A DNA stretch of 64,000 nt from Tenuifilum sp040752515 (GTDB lineage: Bacteria; Bacteroidota; Bacteroidia; Bacteroidales; Tenuifilaceae): contig JBFMGQ010000001.1 in assembly GCA_040752515.1 (NCBI GenBank), positions 1-64,000 of the forward strand. Reading direction: 5' to 3'. Under the pieces are notes generated by a model, which saw only the letters and a program-made list of their open reading frames with translations, did no database searches and was not told where the DNA came from. This document shows, piece after piece, positions 8,904 through 16,969 of the stretch (positions are counted from its first letter, which is position 1; each line of letters starts with the position of its first letter). Both the position numbers and the translations under genes were made by a program.

Positions 8904-8934
8904 AAAAGGCAGGAATTTTTTAATCCTGCCTTTT
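8904..8934 (-). terminator. Rho-independent terminator of the hydrogenase operon
   Basis: A perfect 11-bp stem, AAAAGGCAGGA (8904-8914) with TCCTGCCTTTT (8924-8934), and a 9-base loop. On the minus strand the stem is followed by TTCTTTTTT, a good T-tract, and it lies 20 bases beyond the stop of the hydrogenase gene. It also separates the accessory cassette from the core genome. Confidence 0.8.
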
Positions 8935-8953
8935 CGAATAATTGAGTTGCCCA

Positions 8954-10744
8954 CTAGTAACGCTGGCGTGCTTTATAGTGTGTATGCAGCAACTCATGCG
9001 ATTTATGGCTGTTGGGTTCGCCAAGGAACTCCTTGTAGATGGCTACCACCTCGGGGTTCTCGTGCGATTTGCGGATGGGCATACCGGCATCTTCGCGGTA
9101 AATGGCCTCGGCACGTTTCCTACGAATCTCCTCATTGGTTGGGATAGGTTGCCCACCTCCACCAATACACCCACCGGGGCATGCCATAATTTCAATGAAA
9201 TGCCAACTTCCCTTGCCATCACGAACGGCATCCATTACCTTTTTGGCATTGGTTAGCCCGTGAGCCACAACGGTCTTAAGCTCAGCGCCTTCAAGGAACT
9301 TCCATTCGGGCTTAGTGCCTTCAATCTTAATGGCAGCCTCGCGAACGCCATCCATACCACGAACCGGGGTGATATTTAACCCGTTAAATGGAACCTCGCG
9401 ACCGGTTACCACCTCGTATGCGGTACGTAATGCGGCTTCCATAACCCCACCGGTGGCACCAAAAATAACAGCGGCACCAGATGAAGCACCCATCACGCTA
9501 TCGTAGTGCGACTCAGGAAGCGAGCTAAACTCTATACCGGCCTGCTTAATCATTATGGCAAGCTCACGGGTTGTGAGAACGTAATCAACATCCTTGAACC
9601 CGCTGGAGCGCATCTCAGGCCTGTCGGCCTCAAACTTCTTGGCGGTACAAGGCATTATGGAAACCGAAACAATTTTAGCGGGGTCGAGGTTGCGCTTTTG
9701 AGCGTAGTAGGTCTTGGCCAATGCGCCAAACATTTGCTGTGGCGACTTACAGGTGGAAAGGTTATTGAGATACTCGGGGTATGTGTGCTCAATGAACTTA
9801 ATCCAACCCGGCGAGCAGCTGGTAGCCATAGGAAGTTTAACGTTGGGATCCTTATCAACCAAGGCTTTCTTTAACCTGCCAAGCAGCTCAAAGCCTTCCT
9901 CCATGATGGTAAGGTCGGCAGTAAAATCGGTATCAAGAACTGAATCGAAGCCTAAGCGCTTGAGAGCGGTAACCATTTTTCCGGTAACAATTTCGCCCGG
10001 CTTTAGTCCCAAAGCTTCACCTAAAGCCACCCTTACGGCAGGAGCGGTTTGAACCACTACGTGCTTTTCGGGGTCAAAGATGGCTTGCCAAACCTCATCA
10101 ACGTAGTTACGCTCAACCAGCGCACCAGTTGGGCAACGGTTAACGCACTGTCCGCAGTTGGTGCACACCACCTCGAACATGGGATTTTCGAAGAATGTGG
10201 ATATCTTCATCTTGTCGCCCTTGTAGGCAACGCCCAATGCGCTTACGTGCTGAAGTTCCTCGCAGGTGCGAACACAGCGTTGGCAGCGAATACACTTGCT
10301 ATCGTCCTTAATGATTGAGGGTGAATAGGCATCCATTTGGTAGTTCTTATGGGGTACCAAATCGATGAACATGGGTTCGGAAATTTTGTACTCGGAGGCC
10401 AGTTGCTGCAGCTCGCAGTTACCGTTTTTGTAGCAGGTGGTACACTTTGCGTTGTGTTCCGACAGTAGTAAGTCGATAATATGCTTACGGGCAGTACGAA
10501 CCTTGATGGTGTTGGTAGAAATCTCCATTCCTTCGGCTACGGGCATAGCGCATGAAGCCGGAAGGGTGCGGGAACCTTTCATTTCAACCACGCAAACACG
10601 GCAGTTACCGGCAACGCAAAGGTCGTCGTGATAACAGAGCGTGGGAATATGAATATTCAGTTTTTTGGCAGCCTGCAGAATAGTTGTTCCTTCGTCCACG
10701 GTAATGGGCATGCCATCTATTGTAAGATTTATCTGTTTTGCCAT
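8954..10744 (-). CDS. hydA: [FeFe] hydrogenase catalytic subunit (HydA-like, NADH-linked)
   Basis: A 596-residue protein. An N-terminal 2Fe-2S domain (CYHDDLCVAGNCRVC) is followed by a NuoG-like His/Cys cluster (HNAKCTTCYKNGNC) and two 4Fe-4S clusters (CIRCQRCVRTC; CTNCGQCVNRCP). The H-cluster domain has L1 TSCSPGW at 308-314, L2 MPCTAKK from 364 and L3 MACPGGCIGGGG from 520. A short small-subunit-like tail (YREDAGMPIRKSHENP) follows. L1 carries Ser where CpI-type enzymes have the proton-relay Cys (TSCCP). With the NuoF- and NuoE-like genes upstream, this fits a cytoplasmic trimeric hydrogenase that couples NADH and possibly ferredoxin to H2. It lacks the extra C-terminal domains of the largest HydA forms. 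It is the last gene of the operon. Confidence 0.92.
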   Translation of the reverse strand: MAKQINLTIDGMPITVDEGTTILQAAKKLNIHIPTLCYHDDLCVAGNCRVCVVEMKGSRTLPASCAMPVAEGMEISTNTIKVRTARKHIIDLLLSEHNAKCTTCYKNGNCELQQLASEYKISEPMFIDLVPHKNYQMDAYSPSIIKDDSKCIRCQRCVRTCEELQHVSALGVAYKGDKMKISTFFENPMFEVVCTNCGQCVNRCPTGALVERNYVDEVWQAIFDPEKHVVVQTAPAVRVALGEALGLKPGEIVTGKMVTALKRLGFDSVLDTDFTADLTIMEEGFELLGRLKKALVDKDPNVKLPMATSCSPGWIKFIEHTYPEYLNNLSTCKSPQQMFGALAKTYYAQKRNLDPAKIVSVSIMPCTAKKFEADRPEMRSSGFKDVDYVLTTRELAIMIKQAGIEFSSLPESHYDSVMGASSGAAVIFGATGGVMEAALRTAYEVVTGREVPFNGLNITPVRGMDGVREAAIKIEGTKPEWKFLEGAELKTVVAHGLTNAKKVMDAVRDGKGSWHFIEIMACPGGCIGGGGQPIPTNEEIRRKRAEAIYREDAGMPIRKSHENPEVVAIYKEFLGEPNSHKSHELLHTHYKARQRY

Positions 10745-10766
10745 AATTGCATCGATTTAGATAAAA

Positions 10767-11930
10767 TTAGTAAATCATTTCTTCCCTAAAGTTCTCAACT
10801 ATTGAGAAGAAGGAGTTAGCCACGCTTTGGCCTAAGCCGCATTTTGCGGTTATCTTCATGGTTTGAGCCAGTTTTTGGAGTTGATCAAGGTAGTTGGCAT
10901 GTTTTTCGCCTCTTTTAACGGCCTCGATACCCAGCTTCAGCTGCTGGCAACCTACACGGCATGGAGTGCATTGGCCGCACGACTCTTCCTCAAAGAACTC
11001 GAGGTAATTATGCAGCACATTGTACATGGAGCGTGAGCTATTGAAAAGCATCATGGAGCCGCCAGTAGGCACGCCCTCAAAACCGATAATGGTATCCTTG
11101 AATTTCTTACGGGGTACGCAGAAGCCCGATGCTCCCCCAACCTGTACTGCCTTAGTATCGCCATCGCCAAACTCCTGAACGAATTGATCAACGGTCATGC
11201 CAAGTTCCAGCTCATAAATACCGGGTTTTGGGGTATCGCCGGAAATGGAGAAAACCTTAGACCCACGCGAATCGGCGGTGCCAAGTTCTTTGAACTTACG
11301 GGCTCCGTAACGGAAAATCATAAACGAGTAAACCAATGTTTCCACGTTATTGATTACAGTAGGTTTCTTGCGGAAACCCGAAACGGTTGGGTAGGGAGGC
11401 TTGTTGCGGGGTTCACCGCGGTCGCCTTCCATCGATTCGAACAATGCGCTCTCCTCACCACAGATATAGGCACCACTTCCCATTACAATTTTTACACGGA
11501 ATGGTATTTTTAGATCATCGAGAATAGCGTGGAAAATCTCAAGCTGATGTTCAAGTTCCTTAAGCAAGAAGCGATACTCACCGCGAAGATAGATGAAGCC
11601 CTCTTTAGCGCCAATCACCTTGGCACAAATGGCCATACCGCCAAAAACCTTAAGGGGAACCTGGAAAAGGATTTCGCGATCCTTGAAAGTGCCGGGTTCG
11701 CCCTCATCGGCGTTACAAACCACATACTTTTCGGGGTCGGTTTGCTCACTGGTAAACTTCCATTTCAGGGCGGTTGGGAAACCAGCACCACCCCTACCCT
11801 TGAGACCTGATTCAAGGAGTTCGTTAATGATCTCGTCGTTGCTGCGCTTGTAAGCTGACTGAAGAACCTGTTTAAAATCGCAATCTTTATCGAAAATCAG
11901 GTCGACGCGACGTAAGAAGTTATTTGACAT
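10767..11930 (-). CDS. hydB: NuoF-like flavoprotein subunit of the hydrogenase (HydB-like, short form)
   Basis: A 387-residue protein containing the FMN/NADH fold (GLKGRGGAGFPTALKWKF; CNADEGEPGTFKDRE) and the 4Fe-4S site SCGQCTPCRVGCQQ with a later CGLGQS. It is the NuoF core only. The N-terminal thioredoxin-like 2Fe-2S domain and C-terminal ferredoxin domains found in typical HydB, and in the second copy at 57511-59289, are absent. Since bifurcating HydB proteins carry those extra clusters, this enzyme may be simply NADH-dependent, or may bifurcate by another arrangement. It lies 22 bases upstream of hydA and 17 bases downstream of the NuoE-like gene. Confidence 0.9.
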   Translation of the reverse strand: MSNNFLRRVDLIFDKDCDFKQVLQSAYKRSNDEIINELLESGLKGRGGAGFPTALKWKFTSEQTDPEKYVVCNADEGEPGTFKDREILFQVPLKVFGGMAICAKVIGAKEGFIYLRGEYRFLLKELEHQLEIFHAILDDLKIPFRVKIVMGSGAYICGEESALFESMEGDRGEPRNKPPYPTVSGFRKKPTVINNVETLVYSFMIFRYGARKFKELGTADSRGSKVFSISGDTPKPGIYELELGMTVDQFVQEFGDGDTKAVQVGGASGFCVPRKKFKDTIIGFEGVPTGGSMMLFNSSRSMYNVLHNYLEFFEEESCGQCTPCRVGCQQLKLGIEAVKRGEKHANYLDQLQKLAQTMKITAKCGLGQSVANSFFSIVENFREEMIY

Positions 11931-11947
11931 AATCGAATCTCCTATAT

Positions 11948-12412
11948 TTACTTTTTCATGTACTCGTTAATAATCTCGCGAACCTTGTCAGGTGTTAGTT
12001 CGGTATATGCTTCATCGTTGATAAGCATGGCAGGGCCTTTGTGGCACCAACCCAAGCAGTTGGTTTCAAGCAAGGAGAACTTCCTGTTTGAAGTGGTTTC
12101 GCCAACCTTAATCTTAAGCAGATCCTCAAGTTCCTGAATTACAAGGTTTTTTCCCTTCATGGCGCAGGAAATGGTTTTACAAACCCTAATTACATACTTA
12201 CCTCGGGGCTGAGTATCGAGGAAGGAGTAAAAGGTTGCTGTTCCATAAACCTTTGCGGCCGACATGTCGAGTTCACGAGCAATCTCGGTCATTGCCTCGC
12301 TCGAGATGTAGCGTTCCTCCTGTACCACACCCTGCAGGATGGGTATCAAACTTTCCCTTGTCCGCCCATACTTGTCGGCAAGATTTTTTACTAATTCCTT
12401 GGTATCCGTCAT
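11948..12412 (-). CDS. hydC: NuoE-like thioredoxin-fold 2Fe-2S subunit (HydC-like)
   Basis: A 154-residue protein with an N-terminal helical part (LIPILQGVVQEERYISSEAM) and a thioredoxin-fold 2Fe-2S domain with four cysteines spaced CKTISC and NCLGWC. This is the usual 24-kDa-type electron entry subunit paired with NuoF/HydB. It is the first gene of the minus-strand hydrogenase operon. No TAnnTTTG element was found in the 376 bases upstream. Confidence 0.9.
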   Translation of the reverse strand: MTDTKELVKNLADKYGRTRESLIPILQGVVQEERYISSEAMTEIARELDMSAAKVYGTATFYSFLDTQPRGKYVIRVCKTISCAMKGKNLVIQELEDLLKIKVGETTSNRKFSLLETNCLGWCHKGPAMLINDEAYTELTPDKVREIINEYMKK

Positions 12413-12788
12413 AACCGTAAAGTTTAAAAATTGCTTTTGTTATTCTGTTAACACTGTTACTTTAATAACATCAATATTTTTTCTAAAACATTGATTTACT
12501 TGGCTAAATATATATAGTTATCCGAATCACAAACCTGATTTTTGTCATTTTTTTAACCTTTCAAACCAAAAAATTAAAATTTAGAACCATTCAAAGTAAG
12601 AAAGTTTCGAATTGTAGCTTGGGGGGGGAAGGATGAGGGAAAAGATTAAAAGTTAAAAGTTAAAAGTTAACGGTTAAAAGATTAAGGATTCCAATGTTCT
12701 ATTTGCTTCTATTCATAGTATTTTAGTAGTACTTCTCCAAAGCAAGGTTTTGGGCAGGAAAAACATTTTTGGGATAGTGTATTAAAAA
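12413..12788. other. Intergenic region with G8 run and 7-bp tandem repeats
   Basis: A divergent intergenic region between the hydrogenase operon (minus) and the SH3 lipoprotein (plus). It contains a run of eight G at 12621-12628, then 7-bp units from 12646: TTAAAAG three times, TTAACGG, TTAAAAG, then ATTAAGG. The units resemble the complement of the TTTATCC/TTTAACC units at 55100-55141. The rest is AT-rich with no gene; the hydrogenase promoter should lie between 12413 and 12600. Confidence 0.6.
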
Positions 12789-12823
12789 ATGCTATTTCCA
12801 ATGGCTATATTGTTGCAAAGTGA

Positions 12824-12831
12824 TACATTTG
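12824..12831 (+). promoter_or_regulatory. Candidate -7 element (TACATTTG)
   Basis: An exact match to the Bacteroidota -7 consensus TAnnTTTG, 23 bases upstream of ATG 12855. A -33 TTTG at the usual 19-21 base spacing is not evident. If it is real, transcription starts near 12838 and excludes the upstream ATG at 12789, which supports the shorter SH3 protein. Confidence 0.35.
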
Positions 12832-12854
12832 CACAGGAAAAGGTTTGGGATATA

Positions 12855-13697
12855 ATGCGCTACAATTCACTTAGAAACATTTTTCTATTCGTTACTCTTT
12901 TTGCTCTTACGGCTTGTGTTGAACCCGGAAGTTACCGTATGCGGGATAGGTATGTTGTAACTACACGCTCGCTTTACATGCGTTCGGCTCCATCGACAGT
13001 TTCGGAGATAATCGGTACGTTTGGTCAAGGCGACACCATAGTTGCAGTAGCATCGGATAAGTACTGGATTATGGTGCGGAATGGCTATGCAACCGGCTAT
13101 GTGTCGACCGATTACCTAAAAAAAATTGAATACCCCAATACCCCTAAAATCCTGAAATCACTGGAAAAACTGGCTAATTGGCACAAATGGTACTTCTGGG
13201 CCTTAGCCATTGCCCTGTTGATACTTTGGGTTCTGGTGGAAGAGGCTGTTGTTAAAGCAAAGCAGCTTCTAAAAAAACGATTCGACTTTAATATCAAGGA
13301 AATCATCGTTTCGTATGTAACTTTCTTTGTGGTTGGTCTTCTTTCGGGGATTATCTACCTATACTGGAAAGATTATTTCATTGAAAGCATTACCAGAGGG
13401 ATATCGGCCAATAGCTTTGGCACCGACATAGTTACCATTGCCGTTTGGATTCAGCTGTCGTTGCTGGCCATCAGCATACTATACGATTACTTAGGTTCAA
13501 TTTTCAAAACCGGCCTCCGGTTCGGAACATTACTTACTGCATTTGACACCATATTGGGCATACTAATTTTTGCTATAACGTTTTTCCTTGTAATTGCCCT
13601 TAGCTACTATGCCATAGCATTTCTGGTAGTATTCTTTACAGCCCGATTTATTCATGTGGTTTACCAAAACGGGGCAAAACCCAAATTAAAAAAATAG
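12855..13697 (+). CDS. SH3-domain lipoprotein with C-terminal transmembrane helices
   Basis: A 280-residue protein. The start at 12855 gives a lipoprotein signal (MRYNSLRNIFLFVTLFALTAC, lipobox LTAC with Cys 21); the upstream in-frame ATG 12789 would bury it. A bacterial SH3 domain follows (LYMRSAPSTVSEIIGTFGQG; DKYWIMVRNGYATGYVSTDY). Four to five hydrophobic helices then occupy about residues 105-270 (WYFWALAIALLILWVLV; VTFFVVGLLSGIIYLYW; IQLSLLAISILYDYL; ILIFAITFFLVIALSYY). An acylated SH3 domain on a polytopic membrane protein is unusual. The SH3 part would sit outside the cytoplasmic membrane and could contact peptidoglycan. Function unknown. Confidence 0.75.
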   Translation: MRYNSLRNIFLFVTLFALTACVEPGSYRMRDRYVVTTRSLYMRSAPSTVSEIIGTFGQGDTIVAVASDKYWIMVRNGYATGYVSTDYLKKIEYPNTPKILKSLEKLANWHKWYFWALAIALLILWVLVEEAVVKAKQLLKKRFDFNIKEIIVSYVTFFVVGLLSGIIYLYWKDYFIESITRGISANSFGTDIVTIAVWIQLSLLAISILYDYLGSIFKTGLRFGTLLTAFDTILGILIFAITFFLVIALSYYAIAFLVVFFTARFIHVVYQNGAKPKLKK

Positions 13698-13709
13698 CCT
13701 GACAGGCTA
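13695..13709. terminator. Bidirectional hairpin overlapping two convergent stop codons
   Basis: The 15-base palindrome TAGCCTGACAGGCTA contains the stop of the SH3 gene (TAG 13695-13697) at one end and the stop of the ABC ATPase (13707-13709, minus) at the other. On the minus strand it is followed by a run of seven T, so it most plausibly ends the molybdate/tungstate operon. Confidence 0.6.
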
Positions 13710-14768
13710 CATTTCGGGAATATACTTAACGGCATTAGCCTTTACTGATGCAAAAATCTCGGTTCCAGCAGAAATATTCAATTTTTGTAGCGACTCCTTG
13801 GTGATTAAAGCCGAAACCCTGAAGCCACAATCAATTACTACCTCATAGCCAAAACGTTGGGCAAAAATATCGATAACCTTGCCACGGAAAACATTCAAAG
13901 CACTCTGGTTCTCTACTTGCGTAGATAACACAACGCTATCCTCCGGGAAACATACAAAACCTTGTGGGAAAATAGTATCAGCGTAAAAAGCAACTGTCTT
14001 GCCGAAAGGCAGCTCTGCATAGACCAGACCATTAGGTGTTGCATTCAATCTTTTAACCCTGAAAAAGTTTTTTGCACCGGTAAACTTAGCCACAAACTCG
14101 GAACGGGGGTTTTGGAACACCTCAACTGGTTCGCCCACCTGAACCAAATGCCCTTGATTAAGCACCCCTACCCTACTGGCCAGCGAAATGGCTTCCTCGA
14201 AATTATGGGTTACATGAATGATGGTAGTGCCATGGCGATTAATACTTCTAAGCATAGCCATTATATCCAGATGTAATTGGGCATCGACTGCCGAAAGGGG
14301 CTCGTCGAGCAGGAGTATCGAAGGCTTTGAAGCAAGCGTTCGGGCAAGTGCTACCCTTTGCTTTTCGCCGCCCGAAAGGCTAGTTACGCTTTGTTTTAGT
14401 AAATGGGAAATTGAGAATTGCGCTGCCAGCTCGTTTACGGTTTGCCTGATATTGTTTCCGTTTTGTTTTTTTACCCTTAACGGGTATGCAATATTATCGA
14501 AAACGTTTAAATGGGGGAAAAGAGCCAAATCCTGGAATAGTATGCCCAGATTCCGTTTCCCTGCTGGTACAGAGGTAATATCGTTACCGTTAAAAAGCAA
14601 CCTTCCACTATCGGGCCTAACAAGCCCGCTGATGATCTGAAGCAAAAGCGATTTGCCGGACCCGGAAGGACCAAGAAGCATGAAGTAATCGGCTTGAGAA
14701 ACCTTAAAGGTTACTTGGCTAAGCAAAAAAGAGGGCAATTGCTTTGATATTTGATCTACAACAAGCAT
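13707..14768 (-). CDS. wtpC: Molybdate/tungstate ABC transporter ATP-binding protein
   Basis: A 353-residue ABC ATPase. Walker A GPSGSGKS is at residues 33-40, then Q-loop FQDLALFPHL, signature LSGGEKQRVALAR and Walker B ILLLDEPLSAVD. A C-terminal extension of about 110 residues resembles a TOBE-type ligand-sensing domain, as in ModC/WtpC. It is the last gene of a four-gene minus-strand operon with the permease 3 bases upstream. The substrate is inferred from the WtpA-like binding protein and the ModE-like regulator; sulfate transporters of the CysA type look similar but fit the neighbours less well. Confidence 0.85.
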   Translation of the reverse strand: MLVVDQISKQLPSFLLSQVTFKVSQADYFMLLGPSGSGKSLLLQIISGLVRPDSGRLLFNGNDITSVPAGKRNLGILFQDLALFPHLNVFDNIAYPLRVKKQNGNNIRQTVNELAAQFSISHLLKQSVTSLSGGEKQRVALARTLASKPSILLLDEPLSAVDAQLHLDIMAMLRSINRHGTTIIHVTHNFEEAISLASRVGVLNQGHLVQVGEPVEVFQNPRSEFVAKFTGAKNFFRVKRLNATPNGLVYAELPFGKTVAFYADTIFPQGFVCFPEDSVVLSTQVENQSALNVFRGKVIDIFAQRFGYEVVIDCGFRVSALITKESLQKLNISAGTEIFASVKANAVKYIPEM

Positions 14769-14771
14769 GGC

Positions 14772-15566
14772 TTACTTTTTCTGTGAGAAAAAACGAAGCG
14801 AAACGAAAACGACAAGGCTGACAAAAAGAAAAAGCAGCGCTGCTGGCTGAGCATACCTTAGACCAAACGCAGTAAACCTGTCGTAAATCATAACAGAGGC
14901 TACCATGGGATGGTATGCAATAATAACAACTGCTCCAAACTCACTCATGCCCCGGGCAAACATCATTACGAGTCCGGTTACAATGCTTCGCCATGCCAGC
15001 GGTAACGATATGGTGAAGAAAACCTGAAATGGAGATGCTCCAAGGGTGAGTGCTGCTTGCTCCAGCCTCTCTGGCACTTGCAAAAAACCATCGCGAGCCG
15101 AGTTAATAAGGAAGGGTAAGCTAACAAAGGCCATTGCCAATGCTATGGCAAAGGGAGTTCCCAAAAGTTTTACACCAAAAGCATCGAAGGTTTTGCCGAG
15201 TAAACCATCGCCGGCAATAAATCCAAGCAGGGCAATACCAACAACGGAATGAGGAATAACAACAGGTAAATCGATTATTCCGTTTACCAGGCTTTTAAGC
15301 GGAAAATTGTATCGTGCCAGTATATAGGCTAATGGAATAGCGGGAATTGCAAACAGAAATGAGGTTATCATGGCTACCCAAATAGAAAGCCAAATCGATT
15401 TCAAAACTTGACTATCGGCAGCTGTTGTTGCAATAGTTTTAAAGGGTGTGCTGATTATCATACCCAGCAAGGGTGCTACAATAAAAAGAAGGACAAAAGC
15501 ACCCAAAAGGGTAAGCACCAGCTGGAAATGCGAAAAGCTATTGACTCGGTTCTGCATCATTAACAC
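14772..15566 (-). CDS. wtpB: Molybdate/tungstate ABC transporter permease
   Basis: A 264-residue inner-membrane permease with six or so hydrophobic helices, starting with LVLTLLGAFVLLFIVAPLLG. The coupling EAA loop reads EQAALTLGASPFQVFFTISL, followed by LPLAWRSIVTG, typical of the ModB/WtpB/CysW class. It lies 3 bases from both neighbours, so it is translated with the binding protein and the ATPase. Molybdate versus tungstate cannot be decided from the permease. Confidence 0.88.
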   Translation of the reverse strand: MLMMQNRVNSFSHFQLVLTLLGAFVLLFIVAPLLGMIISTPFKTIATTAADSQVLKSIWLSIWVAMITSFLFAIPAIPLAYILARYNFPLKSLVNGIIDLPVVIPHSVVGIALLGFIAGDGLLGKTFDAFGVKLLGTPFAIALAMAFVSLPFLINSARDGFLQVPERLEQAALTLGASPFQVFFTISLPLAWRSIVTGLVMMFARGMSEFGAVVIIAYHPMVASVMIYDRFTAFGLRYAQPAALLFLFVSLVVFVSLRFFSQKK

Positions 15567-15568
15567 TG

Positions 15569-16513
15569 TTATTTACAGACAAAGGCTTTAAGATCGTCAG
15601 GGACAGAACCATATTGGGAGTTGAACGAGATAAGTGATTGCTGTCCCATTTGGGTAATTATACGCATTCCTCCGGTATCGCTCAGAAAGTATTTGGCAAA
15701 CCTTAGGGCTAACTGTGCATGGGGAGCATTCTTTGGGATTGTAAAGGCATAAACAATAGGTTCGCCCACAATGGTTAATGAATCGTTGGGGCTATGTCCC
15801 CTTATTTTCACCTGTACAGAGCCATAATGTGATGCCAAAGAAAAGTTGCCCAGATTAACAGAATCGGGCAGGTTAATATACTGCAATCCATGCTGCTTAG
15901 CCACCGACTCATATATAAAAAGGTAATCGATAGTTCCGGTCTCCAGCAAGGCTAATAAATCGACCTCTTTGGGACGTATGAATTGAACATCCTTGGCTAA
16001 GAGCGAATCGGCTAAACCTTTTTTACCATAATACTTTTCGGCCAGCTGTAGAACAAGAACAGTGCGATAGCCGCAAGGATCGGCATTGGGATCGCTGCGA
16101 CCGAAGGTAACATTTGGTTTAAGTAATATGGAACTCCAATTCAACGAATCGATGGAACCGGAAAATTTTGATTTGGGAGAATAGGCAATTACCATTCGAT
16201 TACCAGAAAAAGGGATAAAAAAAATGGCATGATTAGTAATCAATAGTTGATTTATGACCTGATAGTCGGCCGAAAAAAACAAGTCGCACTGCCGGTTGAG
16301 GTCAGTAATTTTACGGGCACATTCTACACTTCCTGCTGCTTCAAGGTTAAAGGTTACCTCCGGATTTAGCCGTTTAAAACTATCAGTTATGGCTTTAAGG
16401 GGCATCGATAGGCTACCAGCATGGAATATAGTAATGGTATTGCTGTTGGTGTTTGAACGGAAACAGCCGCTTAAAAAGAACATCGCTACGATAAGAAACA
16501 TAGAGCCGCGCAT
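15569..16513 (-). CDS. wtpA: WtpA-like molybdate/tungstate-binding lipoprotein
   Basis: A 314-residue protein with a lipoprotein signal (MRGSMFLIVAMFFLSGC, Cys 17). The mature part resembles WtpA: FHAGSLSMPLKAITDSF, then NLEAAGSVECARKITDLNRQ and CDLFFSADYQVI, which in this family line the oxyanion pocket. It is of ordinary length. As the extracytoplasmic receptor it would deliver tungstate or molybdate to WtpB. It sits 4 bases downstream of the ModE-like regulator. Metal supply fits a genome with pterin- or tungsten-dependent oxidoreductases, although the pterin-type domain at 59328-63038 lacks its catalytic residue. Confidence 0.85.
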   Translation of the reverse strand: MRGSMFLIVAMFFLSGCFRSNTNSNTITIFHAGSLSMPLKAITDSFKRLNPEVTFNLEAAGSVECARKITDLNRQCDLFFSADYQVINQLLITNHAIFFIPFSGNRMVIAYSPKSKFSGSIDSLNWSSILLKPNVTFGRSDPNADPCGYRTVLVLQLAEKYYGKKGLADSLLAKDVQFIRPKEVDLLALLETGTIDYLFIYESVAKQHGLQYINLPDSVNLGNFSLASHYGSVQVKIRGHSPNDSLTIVGEPIVYAFTIPKNAPHAQLALRFAKYFLSDTGGMRIITQMGQQSLISFNSQYGSVPDDLKAFVCK

Positions 16514-16517
16514 TGGG

Positions 16518-16898
16518 CTAACGATTAATGGTTTGGAAGAAATTTTTTACTACCCGCTTCACGGAATCGTCGAACTCGCTTCGGAGTTGACGGTAAGCTT
16601 CCACAAGTTGCTTGCCATCGGGGGTTAGTTCAGATTTTCCACCCTCGCTCCCACCACGCGATTTGCATACAAGCGCAAAACCAAGGTCATCCTCGGCTCT
16701 ACGAACCAATTCCCAAGCCTTTCGGTAACTGATATCCATTTTTTTAGCCGAAGCGGCAATTGACTCTAACTCATCGATATTTAAAAACAACAACAGTTGT
16801 TCCTGCGTGAGAATAGGCTCATTGGTATTGCGCTGACGCAAGATTATAGAGTAATCGAGAAAAACATCGTAGTATTTCGATCCCTTAGGTCCGGCCAT
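16518..16898 (-). CDS. ModE-type winged-helix regulator (N-terminal domain only)
   Basis: A 126-residue protein matching the ModE N-terminal LysR-like winged helix: ELESIAASAKKMDISYRKAW, then VRRAEDDLGFALVCKSRGGS and EGGKSELTPDGKQLVEAYRQ. The molybdate-binding MOP/TOBE domains of full ModE are missing, so it cannot sense metal the way E. coli ModE does. It heads the wtp operon, probably autoregulating it. A -7-like element TATATTTG lies 35 bases upstream. Confidence 0.82.
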   Translation of the reverse strand: MAGPKGSKYYDVFLDYSIILRQRNTNEPILTQEQLLLFLNIDELESIAASAKKMDISYRKAWELVRRAEDDLGFALVCKSRGGSEGGKSELTPDGKQLVEAYRQLRSEFDDSVKRVVKNFFQTINR

Positions 16899-16932
16899 AG
16901 CCCCTTTTGATATGCAACACTTTTCCTATCGG

Positions 16933-16940
16933 CAAATATA
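16933..16940 (-). promoter_or_regulatory. Candidate -7 element of the modE-wtp operon
   Basis: On the minus strand this reads TATATTTG, an exact TAnnTTTG match, placed so transcription would begin about 28 bases before the regulator's ATG. No good -33 element was found at the expected spacing; the region upstream is occupied by the hairpin at 16944-16964. Confidence 0.35.
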
Positions 16941-16943
16941 CGA

Positions 16944-16964
16944 AAGGGGGAACAATTCCCCCTT
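16944..16964 (-). terminator. Hairpin after ppnP
   Basis: A 9-bp perfect stem, AAGGGGGAA with TTCCCCCTT, and a 3-base loop, beginning 6 bases after the ppnP stop. The following T-run on the minus strand is short (TTT), so this is a weak terminator or attenuator next to the operon that follows. Confidence 0.5.
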
Positions 16965-16969
16965 AATTT

